A DNA stretch of 64,000 bases, taken from Aquila chrysaetos chrysaetos (lineage: Eukaryota; Chordata; Aves; Accipitriformes; Accipitridae). The notes under the pieces were generated by a model. It searched no databases. It was not told the origin of the DNA and saw nothing but the letters and a program-made list of their open reading frames with translations. Shown here piece by piece: positions 37,102 through 48,366 of the stretch. Position 1 is the stretch's first letter. Every line of letters begins with the position of its first letter. The position numbers and the translations under genes are program-made. The stretch spans positions 81,475,538 through 81,539,537 of the forward strand of contig NC_044004.1 in NCBI RefSeq assembly GCF_900496995.4. Direction: 5' to 3'.

Positions 37102-37642
37102 TGGGATGGGTTGACCCTGGCTGGGCGCCAGGTGCCCACCAAAGCCGCTCTATCACTCCCCCTCCTCAGCTGGACAGCGGGGAGAAAATACAACCAAAGG
37201 CTTGTGGGTCAAGGTAAGGACAGCTTAATAAAGTGAAAGCAAAGAAAAACAAATGACGTTATTCTCTACTTCCCATCAGCAGGCGATGTCAAGCCACTTC
37301 CTGGGAAGCAGGGCTTCAGCACGCATAGCGGTTGCTCCGAAGACAAAAATGCCCCCCTTCCGTCTCCTTTTACTTAGCTTTTATATCTGAGCTGACGTCA
37401 TATGGTATGGAATACCTGTTTGGTTAGTTTAGGTCCGCTGTCCTGGTTATGCCCCCTCCCAAGATCTTGCCCAGCCTCAGCCTGCCGTTGAGGGGGGCAG
37501 AAATGTTGGAGAGACAGCCTCGATCTGTGCCAGCGCTGCTCAGCAGTAGCCAAAGCACTGGTGTGTTATCGACACCTTTCTAGCTACCGATGCAGAGCAC
37601 AGCACTACGAGGGCTGCTATGGGGAGAATAAACTCCAATACA
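37102..37642 (-). repeat. 5' LTR of the provirus
   Basis: 541 bases, TG...CA outer edge, same CRE and TATA boxes as its partner (37400-37393 and 37386-37379). Compared with the 3' LTR it lacks about 15 bases near its outer (37.63 kb) end, although the target-site repeat just outside is intact. Confidence 0.95.
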
Positions 37643-37647
37643 GTTAC
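37643..37647. repeat. Target-site duplication, right copy (GTTAC)
   Basis: Matches 30956-30960. Confidence 0.93.
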
Positions 37648-40600
37648 CTGACAAGAGGTTGCATCAGCATAACAAAGGAGTTACATAGAATAAGCTTTGG
37701 GTGGGAAAGGATAGGATTCTTAGACCGGTTTTACCACTGGAGAAAATGTATGTGCCATTATTTCTTAAGTAATTGAATGCAGCATATCTACCAACATACT
37801 AGTTTGTGGTCAAGGGTCCAGAGCAGGTGAACAACTTAAAAAATTAACTGTGTACAGTTACATGTCTTCACGTAAAGTTGATGAAAATAGTGATTTCTCC
37901 CTCAGTTACTGACTGCCATAAAATTCCACTTATTGTTTCCTACCAGTAGGTTAATTCTAGTTCCAGATTAACAGTTTGGAACACAAAGCTTTATGTTGCT
38001 TCCCACACCTGTTTTTTCTAGTCATCCCCACAGCACGCATTAACTGGATTTCCCCTTATCATCGGTAGTTCTGTGAATATGTCTCACACCATGATATCAT
38101 GCCCTTTTTCAGGTGCTTTATTTTTGGCTGGCAATAGAGGAGGATCAATAGCTCTAAAGTAGGTTTCTTCAAACTCAAACTGTATTACAGGATAAAGCTG
38201 TGACAATTTGGATAATTACAAAATGCCCTTAATAATAATACTACTAATAATTTTTTAAAAATCAGCTTTTTCATTGGCAGAAACTGAGAACCAATACTTT
38301 CTAATCTAAGAACATGAGTTCTTAGACTGGCTCCGAAAAATGGCCTCAAAACCACAGTAGATGGACATTTCCATGAGAGTGGAAGGAGTATGGCTCTTAC
38401 CTAGTTTTTGAGAGCTTGGTGTGACCCAGCTCAAGGGCAATGGCAACAAGAAAAGATGAGTATAAAACACATAAATAGTCCTGAGAGCAGAAGCCAGTTT
38501 CCCTTTTTCTGGCAGTGCCCAAACCGCTAGATTACTGGCTGCTGTTGAGTAAAAGAGATCCAGTTCCCATGTGGTGTTGTGTGGTAATGATAAGAAGCTC
38601 AGCCTGTAGCCCTGCAGTGCTAAGCTGTCCATTTTGTCAAGAGTGACTTGCCTCAAAATATAAGCAAAAGCAAGTGTTAGGCACTGGGACATTCTCAATT
38701 TGAAAGTGAGATACTGATCACCCCCAGGAAATGGAATTCTGCTGCAAGCCCCTGTTAAGCACTTACACAGTGGGAGGAAAGAGTGACCAACCCAAATTAA
38801 GAGAAGGAAAAAATCTGCAGCTCTTTTTTCGTCACTCACTGGACTCATTCACAGCCAATGCCATTGGGTCACAGTTCGTGCAGGAAAACAAAAATATTTA
38901 ATAAGGCCGGCCAAACTGTGTTCCAAGTGGAGAAGGCGATAGCCTGGCCCCTCAGAAGGGCTCATTAGATTCAGCATAGTAGATGTTTTTCTCCAGGTAC
39001 CTTATCTAAAACCAAGGAAAAACATGTTTTCATACATCAATCTTTGGATTTCTTTCCTGGTTTTGCATGCATGTGAGAAGCAGTAAAGATGCTTCACATC
39101 AGCAGCTCTGAAACTAATAATGGTGGTTTCTGTTTTTTTTCTAAACAAAACTTACTTGAGAGTAAAGTACAGAGGCTGGGCCATGCCAAAACTTGCCTGC
39201 CTTGTTCGTTGTGGCAAATAAAGTTATGGAAAACTCACTACTTCGACCTTTGTGGATGAATTCTGTTTCTCATGTGGATACTAGAACTCCAAGTAAGTCT
39301 TTACAGAGGAAGAAAAACCAAAGCAAAACTGTATGTGCAAAAAGCCTTGTTTATATCCCACTATATTACCAAAATTTTAAGTCATCAGTCCACTGTATTG
39401 CCAAACCAAGGTAAAGATACTATCAAAAGTTATAAAAGTGCGTATTTCTTTTTCTAGTAGTTCATATCACTACTGCATCATCGGAGGTAGGCTTAGGGAG
39501 CTTAACTTTATTTTACAGTGACATATGGATATTCTTTTGGCTTTGATCAAAAGTAAATATTTTAAAGTAATACATTGTAGTAAGTTACAAAGATGATTTA
39601 TTAAATTAATTTGGAAATTGTTTGGAGAGCAGATTAGTGACAGGTAGTGTTTGTTCTAGGTGAATAATTGACAGCTTTGCTTTCTTTTCTGTCTCCTAGC
39701 AGCTGCCTGAACAAGGTAACTTACGAAACCCCCACAGGCAGCGCTCCCTAAATCTTATTGTACTGATAAGTTTTTCTAAACAGGTGTTTGAATACAGCAG
39801 AGCACCTTTACTCATAATAATAGGGATCGGTAGCATGCCCGGCCTTCTGTTTGCAGGCTTTATTTCTGCTCCTCTGGTTGGCCTTGGGGCTGCCTGTAGA
39901 ATATGGTGTAGATATGTGCACTTTTTAACACTGATGTCGCAATTTCCATTTCCATGCCTTCATTGCCATTCTTTGTATTGGTAATTTTCAGACTGTTTCT
40001 CTAGGCCCTGGAGAACCTGTGGATTAAAGGGTTCTGTGAAAGTTGAACAAAATTATCCTTTAGTTAAAGGCTTAAATACACTCCATGTATGTATTTTTAA
40101 GAACCTGGGAGTATTAACTAGTTTCCAGCATCTGAGAGGGACGCAGCGAAGGTCTGCTTCTGTTGATCACCTGCGGGAACTTTCTTCGTATCTCCAGGTC
40201 ACAGTATTTTCACAACATGATTGAAGAAGTTTCTGATTATAGTTTGAGGCATCCGAAATCACCAGTGATACTTGGAAAACTGCACGTTTGTGGCTCATTA
40301 GAATGGTAGAATTCTCCTGCGTGCTGGTAGTCAAAAACAAAACCAATTTTTTTTTCAAAATGTGTACAGCAAGTAGTCACGCAAAGAAATCCCTTCTAAA
40401 GAGCAGTAATAGGTTGTGGGTGTATTTTGTTGGTGGTGGTGTTTTGGGGTTTTTTTTTTTTTTTCAATTTGGCCCTAACTACTTAGGGCAGTGATTAAAA
40501 TGGGGGAAGAGAATAGGGAATTTTATTGTGCAACCCATTCATCCTTCAATAGAAGCGTTTAACTGATGAAGTGTCATGACGCTCTGAGAAGTATGAGCAC

Positions 40601-42199
40601 GGCAAGGCTGGCCTGTGCTGGCCCCTGATGAGACCTGAAGTGAAATGCCTGTGAAAGTTATCGCTGTGGTTTGAAATGGATCTGTGAGTTCAGCAACACA
40701 GTTCATTTGGTATGAAAATTGTGTTTCATCAAACGTGATTTTTGTGTGCACATGGTTGGAAACAGATAGGTGTTGGCACATCATTCTGTGATCTGGTGTT
40801 GGAGGCACTGTTTCAGTCTCCTGTTGGGACCAAACCACTGTGTATAAATAGTTAAATACTCTGCGATGGAGACAGACGAGCGCAGCACCATCCTGATCTC
40901 AGGGCCTGGATGTAGAGCACTTTGACGGGGATCTGGAAGACAAAAGTAGGAGGTTTTGCTTTTTGTCGTTCAGGCCAGGAATCTGAGTGTAAGTGTCCCT
41001 TGTGCAATGTCAGTGCCGTAACCACTGAGTGAATATTTGAGACAGCCTTTCTCTGTTTTATTCACTGAAAAATAAGTAGGAAAGGATCTAGTTTGTGTTT
41101 CAGTGCAGCTCAAAAAAATGGTCAAAATGACAACACCAGAAGGGATCCCTTTCCCTGGGCACCTGTCAACTGAAGGTGCCGCAAAGGCTGAAAAACGCAG
41201 TGAGGATTAGTTAATGCAAAGCTGAGGGCAGGAAACATTACAGGTCTCTTTACTTCAATAAAGGGATGCGTTTGATGATTTCAATATGTTGAACGGATAC
41301 AAGTAACAAGGGCTTAGAAGTCCTCAGCTGATGCTTTGCTGATCTCTTCTTTGCAACAAGTTTCTCAAGATAGGACCCTGAGGTACACTTAGGAGGCAGC
41401 ATGGGAGAACGTTTACTCTCTCCTCTATAGTTAAAGAGGGGATCTTGGTGTTTGAGTCTTACCACATTCACACGTTTCTATAAGCACTGTTTCCTGGTTA
41501 AGACCAGCTTTTCACACACGAAAAGGCGGAGCTACGTTACATCCCACAAGTCTTACGCTGTCTGCCAAAAGGATGTAAGGGGGATATTCGAGAAAGTGGA
41601 AGAGCCAGAGGGATGTGGAGTACACTGTTTTCATTAGAAGGCCTTAGCAGCTCACACCGCTCATCTCTGAGGAGGAGTAGCTGGCGCGAAGATCTAAACG
41701 TTTTGATGGTGAGAGGAGAAAGCAGTCCGAGACTTCTCTTTCGTCAGATCCTTTCACCTCTCTGTCAAAACGCACCGCTGCTGGTCCCTGCCCCTCCGCT
41801 CGGATGCTCACCTCTTCCCTCCGCTGCCCAGTGCTTGTGCCCTCCCTTCCTCCGTCCCAAACCCTCTGCGTCCTCCCCCCACCCCCTGCAAGAAACCCTG
41901 AGGTTATCACCACATGGCATTTATCGTGTGAAAAACATAGTGACAACATCTGCCACTCCTCGAACTGAATCATTCTTTCTGAATCATTTACGTCTATGTC
42001 TGAAACGCTGCTCCCTCCATTCTCTTTTTTTTTTTTTTTTGCTTACCTTTTGTCTCTCTCTTTTATGTGAGACCGATTCCTGGGGCAGTCAGCAGCTGGA
42101 ACAGTAGGCAGTGTTGCTGGGTGTAGTACTGCTGTACTCCGGTGTTTGACTGGGAGGCTTTTAAAAACATTAGCTAATTAATCCTTACTATGTGACTGA

Positions 42200-42222
42200 A
42201 GGTAGGCGAGCATCGCCTACCT
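42200..42222. repeat. Perfect 10-bp hairpin
   Basis: AGGTAGGCGA, loop GCA, TCGCCTACCT. It sits directly before a MIR-like core. Confidence 0.85.
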
Positions 42223-42224
42223 AG

Positions 42225-42300
42225 TTTTATGGCTAAAAAACTGACAGTATATAATTTGCCCAAGGTGACAAAGTTGATTGATGACAGGGCTTTCTAGGTA
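42225..42300 (+). mobile_element. MIR-like ancient fragment
   Basis: Contains TTTGCCCAAGGTGACAAAG and TGACAGGGCTTTCTAGGTA in the order and spacing of the MIR core (TTGCCCAAGGTCACACAG-like). Diverged; motif-based call. Confidence 0.4.
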
Positions 42301-45300
42301 CAAGGGTGAGTTTCATTCCCTGAATGACAGTGATTACAGTCTGCGTATGAAGGATTTATGGCCAGAATTATAAGGAGAGCTTAGCCTCACGCTTGCTCAC
42401 TGCATGGCATGCAGCATGTCATGGTTTGTGGCGTTTGCTCGCGTTCCAAGTCCTCTTCACGGGAACATTTCTGCTTTCCAAGCTAATGGGAAAGAGGCGG
42501 TGTCCCAAGTAAGTTCCTTCTGAAAAGCAAGGTTCACATCTATCCTGGCAACTGAAATTATGCAGCAGTTCCCAAAACTGAGAAAAGCCACATCACACCA
42601 TTCTGAGGGCAATACTCGAATTGAGGGTGGCAGCGACGTACCGCTGTTCTCAACAGAGCATGTGCTAATACCCTGTGAGTTTTGAAGGTCATACTAGTTA
42701 ATTATATTAGCTAAAACCAACTTCCTGCATCTGTCAGCAGTTCAAAGCCAATACATCTGTAAAACGTTAGCAGCATATTTTCTTTGTACATCCTAAAAAA
42801 AGGCAAATTAAAAAAAAAAGAAAAAAAACAGCAAAAATCCCTCCCAGAAAACCCCAAAACCAAAGTTCTTAAGTTTTTTTGCCACTGATACTGACCTACA
42901 AAAGCAAAAAGAACCTGATCTGATATTTAGATGCCAGATGAATCTTTCTGACCTGGCAGTTAGACAAATGGGGAGATTGAGATGGTGGTGACTGATGGAG
43001 AAGATGTAATGACAAGGTTTCAGTTTTACAGTGACTCGGTTAAAATGTAATGCTTCAGCACACCCTCACGCACGCAGAGTCTCAAGCAGAACAAAAGGTT
43101 GTCTGTTACATATTTTTGCAGAAGTGACTTTTTTAAAGTTCTTCGATAATTTAAATTGAGTTTTTCAAGCTTACCATTTCAAGGAGCCTTCTTGGTTCCC
43201 ACTGAAATGAATACATTGATAATTTTCAGTTAAAACAAAATACTTCAGTTTGAAGATATTCAGTGAGTTCCTACAGTGAAGGATCGTCCTTGTCATCACT
43301 TCACCTGACATGAAAAAAAACCATTCCTCTGTGAAGAGGCAAGACAAAGGAAGCCAGATAATTGTAGCATTCTGTTTGCAGATAAGGGCTGACAAAAGGA
43401 TAAGAGAAGTTTAATGACCAGCCCACGATAGCTCCACTACCTGTACTAGGGGATGATACCAAATTTTCTGGGTCCTACTCCAGGTCCCTGAGCACAAAAA
43501 AAATCTGTATTCCTACCCAGGTCATTGTTGTGAGATTCTGTTATTTGGCTGTTGTTACAAAGAAGCTAGCTCCTTTCTACTGGCTGAAAATGCTTGATGC
43601 AGTCCAGATGCTAATACAGTTAGAGGCGACCAGCCAAGTAACTGGTGTCCTCAGTCTGTAATTACGTGTGATTGAAAGGGGGAGTTAGGGGCAGTAAAAA
43701 CTTATATCCTTCATCCTTTCATTAGCATTTGCTTGCAGAGCTCAATGCTGATTTTTTATTACCTTTCAGAAAAGTGGGCTGGGTAACATAGTTTAGATAT
43801 ATTTTTATTATTGGGAGTTGGTTCCTTCCATTTGCTACACTTTCATCCCTCTTCCAGGAGATGATAGAATTTCTGTACGCACAACGTGAAAGAAATCTCT
43901 TCAGTTTACAACTTCCGTCTAATTTGGGGGAGGGGGTGCTTTGTGGGAGCTATGAAAATAATCAAGGCCTACTATATTCCTGTTGCTCCTCAAAGAAAAT
44001 TAAAAGGTACGAATGAAAAGTAAACTGAGCCAAGTTTGGTTTTACAAGCCAGAGCTTATTAGGGTCTAAGTCCTTTTGAGATAATTCACGGTTTCAGTTG
44101 TCCAAGCAGAAGGGCTCGGTGCACAGCTTGTATGGCTGCAGTCAAGTCATCTGAGCTATGCGCAAATGGATTTGACCAGAACTGCTGATTTTCATAAAAT
44201 AATGCATACTGTATGTTACACTCTGTGGCAAGAGTCCGGTGTGATCAGCTGTCCCACTACAGGAAAATAACCTCGGAGGAGGCATTCATCAATTCTGCGA
44301 CAATTTGAGTACCCATTTTTTATTGTTGTCACCAGCGGCAGCTATGATGATGAAAGATCTGAGCACAACCTACATAAATGCATATTTGTATCTATGGGAA
44401 ACATTCATTTTGCTTCACTGCTGCCAGCCAGTCTGTCTCCTCTCAGGAGTCGGCTTAGGTCAGAAGAGTGAGAAATGAGACGCTTTTGATTCATAACTCA
44501 GGATAACATTTGAGAAGTTTCTAGAAAGGAATACTTCTTACAGTTGAGCTACAACTTCTTATAAGAGTCTGATTTCAGGGAATGAAATAGTGGTTATGGA
44601 GAGAGAAAATGGAAGTGTGAGGCAGAAAAATAGTGCATTCGAATCTTCCGATTCCTCTTTAGACTGTAATTTTCCCCTTCTTTCTCCTTTACAGTCAAAT
44701 AATAAAGTGTTGATTTAGTGGTAGGTGACGATATAGAGAGAATACAGCCACAGCGTAGGCCGCCTCATCTTCTACGACACACATCTTTTTTGAACTGTGC
44801 TTAACCATTTGAGGTATCGTAGGTACTGATGGGCAGAGGAAAGCTCCAGACTAACACAACCAAATTATAGGCATTGTAAATGAAAAAAACCCCACTTTTT
44901 ATTTAGAAAAAGGAGACAATTTTCAGAAACTTATAATGAACCTAGAAGCGTTTCTAGTGAAAGTATAAGACTCATTCTCTAAGTTGGTGTGAGAGTCTGA
45001 CCATTTTTCTTGCTCACATAACCTAAAAATACCAGCTGACTTCTTGTAAAAGATTTCTTTTCAGCAGCATTGTTCGTTTCTATTCTTAATTCAAGAATCT
45101 GTGAAAGACCAAGGGATCATACATCTCTGCAGACAGCTGTGTTCCAGCATCTCATTTCAGTGACCTTCCTCCAGTCAGCTTAACAAACAACTAAGTGATA
45201 ACTGGGGGCAGAAATTGGTTACCTCTGATAAATAGAGGGAGCAGTTTTATTTTGGAGCCCATCCAAAACTGCCGAAGGTAATTTTGATCATTAACATCTG

Positions 45301-46444
45301 AGTATACTATGTTTGTGATTTCAGTAGCTTCTGCAAAGAGGGTGTTTGTTTGTTTTTTTTTTTTTAATGTTGCTAGACTAATGCCTCAAGGTATGCACAG
45401 GAATACATCATGTACTGGCAAATGGCAACCTACAGGTGAAAAATTCTCTTAGTGATGGATATAAAAGTTGAGGCAGTGTCAGAAATTCTAACAAATAGAT
45501 AAAATGCATGCTGTAACTAATGGAAAGGGGAGGTTAGAGAAGTGCTGAGAATGAGTGGTGTAAAGGCTTAGTACAGTAAAGAGAGTTGGACTGTGATGCA
45601 GTCCCTGGTGCAAATTTGGGGCTCTATTCAGGGATCTGTACTGAACAAAAATTTCTGTTGAATATTAATTCAAGTCTGATAGCAAAATGATGCTGAAGAT
45701 GCTTGTAGACTTGGGCTAAGAGCTTGAAACTGGTAAGAGATTTAGAGGTCCTGTCACTATCAAACTGGGTCTGAATTCCCATATACAGTTTTACCTGTCT
45801 CCTCCTGTGTAAGTATTTCTGCACCCCACAGGATCAGTCATTTTCCTGTCTTTGTAACATATTTATTTGTAAGTGTTGTCCCTGCACAGGACTTTCTCTT
45901 CAACACTGAAATACTGTCTATCTGGGAGTTAGCCAGAGAGCCTGGACACCGTGCAATATTCAAGTGACTTAGTGTTCAGAACCTGCAACAGCTTTTCTGG
46001 GGTCTTCGAATTGTCGGGCAAGCCCATAACTAAAGCCACCCCTCTAAAATGTGTATGTATTTCAGACTCTTTGTTGCAAAGACCTCAGAGAAATGGCTCT
46101 GAGATTTTCAGTGTCAATTTTTTTTTCAGCGTGTTTGGAGTAAATGCACAAAACCCACTGCTGTATGCTGTTGGATCGTGACACTTGGATAATAAAATAA
46201 GCTGGCCAGAGAAATTAAGAGCGGAAGTAAAGACTTCTAGGCAACAATATAATGTAATATAGAAAAAATATAACTCAATTGGAAATAGCCAGCTGGCACT
46301 AATGGCTCATTTGTTTAGACTCATATTTCTAGACTGTCTGGCTTTTGGCGAGATGGGAGCAAGGAAAATCATGCCTGCCTGCCAATGGCTATCATTAAAA
46401 GCACTATTAAATAGAGCCATTGGTCTGCAGCTAAGGAGGCACTC

Positions 46445-46583
46445 AAAACCTTGATAAGCGGAAACGGTTTTAGGAAACTGTCAAGTACCTCAGAAGAAAA
46501 AGCTGAGCTGCAGGAAGCTGGGCTTTGTCTTCTCAGGTACTTGACAGTTTTCTAAAACCATTTCCAATTATCAAGAAGGTTTT
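46445..46583. repeat. Long near-perfect hairpin (53-56 bp arms, 30-base loop)
   Basis: Arm 46445-46497 and arm 46528-46583 are reverse complements apart from about five substitutions and one 3-base gap. Core: GGTTTTAGGAAACTGTCAAG against CTTGACAGTTTTCTAAAACC. The loop has a small extra stem (AAAGC/GCTTT). It carries no LTR or transposase. It could be a conserved palindromic repeat of the Eulor/UCON kind, a palindromic MITE, or a small-RNA hairpin. Confidence 0.92.
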
Positions 46584-46874
46584 GATAATACACTACTGGC
46601 GATCGTGTAAACAGAGGGGCAGCATCACTACACGTGGCTAAGATACAGTGTTCTGCTTGGCATAGGGGAGAAGCATCATCTATCGGCATGCTAAACTAAC
46701 AAAACTTTATTTTAAGCAGATCATAAGACCTTGCTGTGCCTGAAAACACAACTTGGAATTTAGCCTCCATACAGTTGTTATTGCAATATGGTGGGTTTTA
46801 ATTACTTTAAACAAACAAAAACAAAGAAACAAACCCCAAACCCCCAGAAACCACCTAGGACTGTTTTTCTGCAG

Positions 46875-46994
46875 GCTATCATTAAAAAGGCTTATGCAGC
46901 TGTGTTAAATGCCAGTGTTCTGGTGGAAAATAAACTGAATGCTGCTGAATTTGACAAGCCCAAATACAAAGCAATGAGATGCGCTGGTGGAAGG
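46875..46994 (+). other. Exon-like 120-base open block of unknown origin
   Basis: A GTTTTTCTGCAG acceptor-like site is followed by exactly 40 open codons (phase 0 at both ends), starting AIIKKAYAAVLNASVLVENK and ending MRCAGGR, then AGG followed by GTGAGA, a strong donor. The peptide is not recognised. No neighbouring exon was found on this strand, so it could be an exon of an unannotated transcript, conserved non-coding DNA, or chance. Confidence 0.25.
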
Positions 46995-47410
46995 GTGAGA
47001 GCGGTGGGAAGTGGTGGGTACTTGGCCGGGAATAATGGGCACTAACACATGAGAACGGGATCCGTCTGTCTGGGTGTTGCCGTTTTGGGCAGGGAAAGCA
47101 TCCTGCCTGCCTTCCCCCCTCCCCTCTGCTCCTCCCAGCCGCAGAAGCAGGTTCGACTCTTTCGGTAGGCTCGGGAGCACAGGTTTTGTGTCATTGTCCT
47201 GCTGCACCTGCCGAGATCAAGCGCAGGCCCCATTCGTGTGACCGTATTATCCCTTTTCCCATTTCTTGACCCTCCTTTTTGCCATCCTTATACCTCACTT
47301 TCTCTGCCTTGCTCCCCTGCTGAGTAAATAACCTGCCCCTGATTACTTTTTCCTGGGTGGTCCCAGTTTTACTAGATCCATACCCAGACTTGATATTTCT
47401 GATGCTGTTG

Positions 47411-47536
47411 TCTAGAGGGAATAATAACAACAACAACAGCAGCACAGCAACAATAATAATAATGATGTTATTATTATGGTATAATAATTTGTATTGGTGG
47501 TATTATTATTGTTGTTTTTATTATTCCCTTAGAGGG
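47411..47536. repeat. Inverted repeat with trinucleotide expansions
   Basis: Left edge AGAGGGAATAATAACAACAAC (47414 on) pairs with the right edge GTTGTTTTTATTATTCCCTT (47511-47530). The interior is AAC/AAT units on the left and ATT/GTT units on the right, so much of the 126 bases can fold back. Confidence 0.8.
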
Positions 47537-48242
47537 CATCGTGGATATGGTTACCTCACAAGCATCTGCTTTCCCTGAGGTCCCAGTACTCCCCTGTGAT
47601 TACCTGTGAGGTCCTCATTCCCCCTTAAGCCCCCGTGAAGGGCAGGCATCCCTCATGGCATTGTCCGAACTTTTGTCGGCTCCTCACTCGCTTATCTGCT
47701 TCACCCAGCAATTTCTCATGCGCGGTAGTTTTCCAGATGCCATTCGGTTGGCGTGACCTCGTGGCAGGACCGAGTCAACGGCCTAGTGATTTGCCTGAAA
47801 CCGTAACAGAGAGAGCACGTCCGAAGTGGTGGGGCGCCTAGTTAAGGATTGCTGACTTTTTTGCTGGCAAATACCTGTGGCACGGTGCTCGCGGCTGCGC
47901 TTGTGGAGCAGCAGGGACACAAACCTTCTGTCTGAGATGGGTTAACTTGCTAAAGGTTGGAGCGGACGGCCCAAAGCTCTTGAAAGCAAAACGCCAACGT
48001 GGAGTAAATATGTCCTGCGGCACCAGTTAGAAATGGCTCAGAAAGAATATTGTGCTGTTCGAGAACACTGTGGCACTTTCTAATCTGTAAGTCTGTCCCC
48101 AGAGCGTACTCGGCTGTTTTCAGGCTTCATTAGCTGCAATATCTTCATATATATGTGCATGTGGTGATTTTTAAAAAAAATTATCATTGTTTTCCTTCAC
48201 CGTTTCAAAGAGCAAGTGTAACCGCACCTTGTGCTAAGTTTT

Positions 48243-48366
48243 CACGGAACGGTTTGGGTCAGAAGGGGCCGTTAAAGGTCACCTAGTCCACCCCCCCTGC
48301 AGCGAGCGGGGACTTCTTCCACCAGACGGGGTTGCCCGGAGGGCCCCCCAGCCTGGCCCTGGGTTT
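48243..48366 (-). mobile_element. CR1 LINE 3'-end fragment
   Basis: Shows the characteristic antisense CR1 order: ACGGTTTGGGTCAGAAGG, then TTAAAGGTCACCTAGTCCA, CCCCCCTGCAG, then CAGCCTGGCCCTGGG, each slightly diverged. The element is therefore on the minus strand and 5'-truncated, as most CR1 copies are. It marks an avian/reptilian genome. Confidence 0.82.

Larger units (their letters stand above)
30961..37642 (-). mobile_element. Near full-length endogenous retrovirus, env-less, ERVL-like
   Basis: A 6.7 kb provirus on the minus strand: 5' LTR (37642-37102), primer site, gag, protease, RT, RNase H, integrase, polypurine tract, 3' LTR (31518-30961). It is bounded by the perfect 5-bp duplication GTTAC (30956-30960 and 37643-37647). 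No envelope gene fits in the roughly 450 bases between integrase and the 3' LTR, which points to an ERVL-type (class III) or otherwise intracellular element. The primer site is lysine-like, so an RT tree would be needed to settle the class. Reading frames are broken by stops and shifts, so it is not expected to be autonomous. It lies between two convergent genes. Confidence 0.95.
37648..46444. other. Intergenic DNA between the provirus and the ANK2 end
   Basis: No gene recognised. The longest frame (38848-38306, minus, 180 codons) has no domain. A MIR-like fragment with an adjoining perfect 10-bp hairpin lies at 42200-42300. The stretch 46280-46440 has a non-repetitive, evenly mixed composition with GGCACTAATGGCTCATTTG and AGAGCCATTGG-type words and directly precedes a long hairpin; it looks like conserved non-coding sequence. 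Poly-T runs are at 40451-40464 and about 42026-42040. Confidence 0.5.

Noticed and set aside
38306..38848. Minus-strand 180-codon open frame
   Set aside because: No domain or family recognised, no splice context, no codon-like pattern; likely a chance frame in non-coding DNA.
41613..42107. Plus-strand 164-codon frame with a Ser/Pro/Arg-rich sequence
   Set aside because: Composition is that of a C/T-rich, low-complexity stretch with a poly-T run at the end; no family match.
43250..43320. Minus-strand GACGATCCTTCACTGTAG as the ANK2 last exon
   Set aside because: Acceptor context is weak (ATGACAAG) and the peptide is not similar to any ankyrin end.
46905..47207. Minus-strand GCAGCAG then GACAATGAC as the ANK2 final exon
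   Set aside because: Starts with Asp-Asn in phase 0 but the pyrimidine tract is poor and the frame runs on for 100 low-complexity residues.
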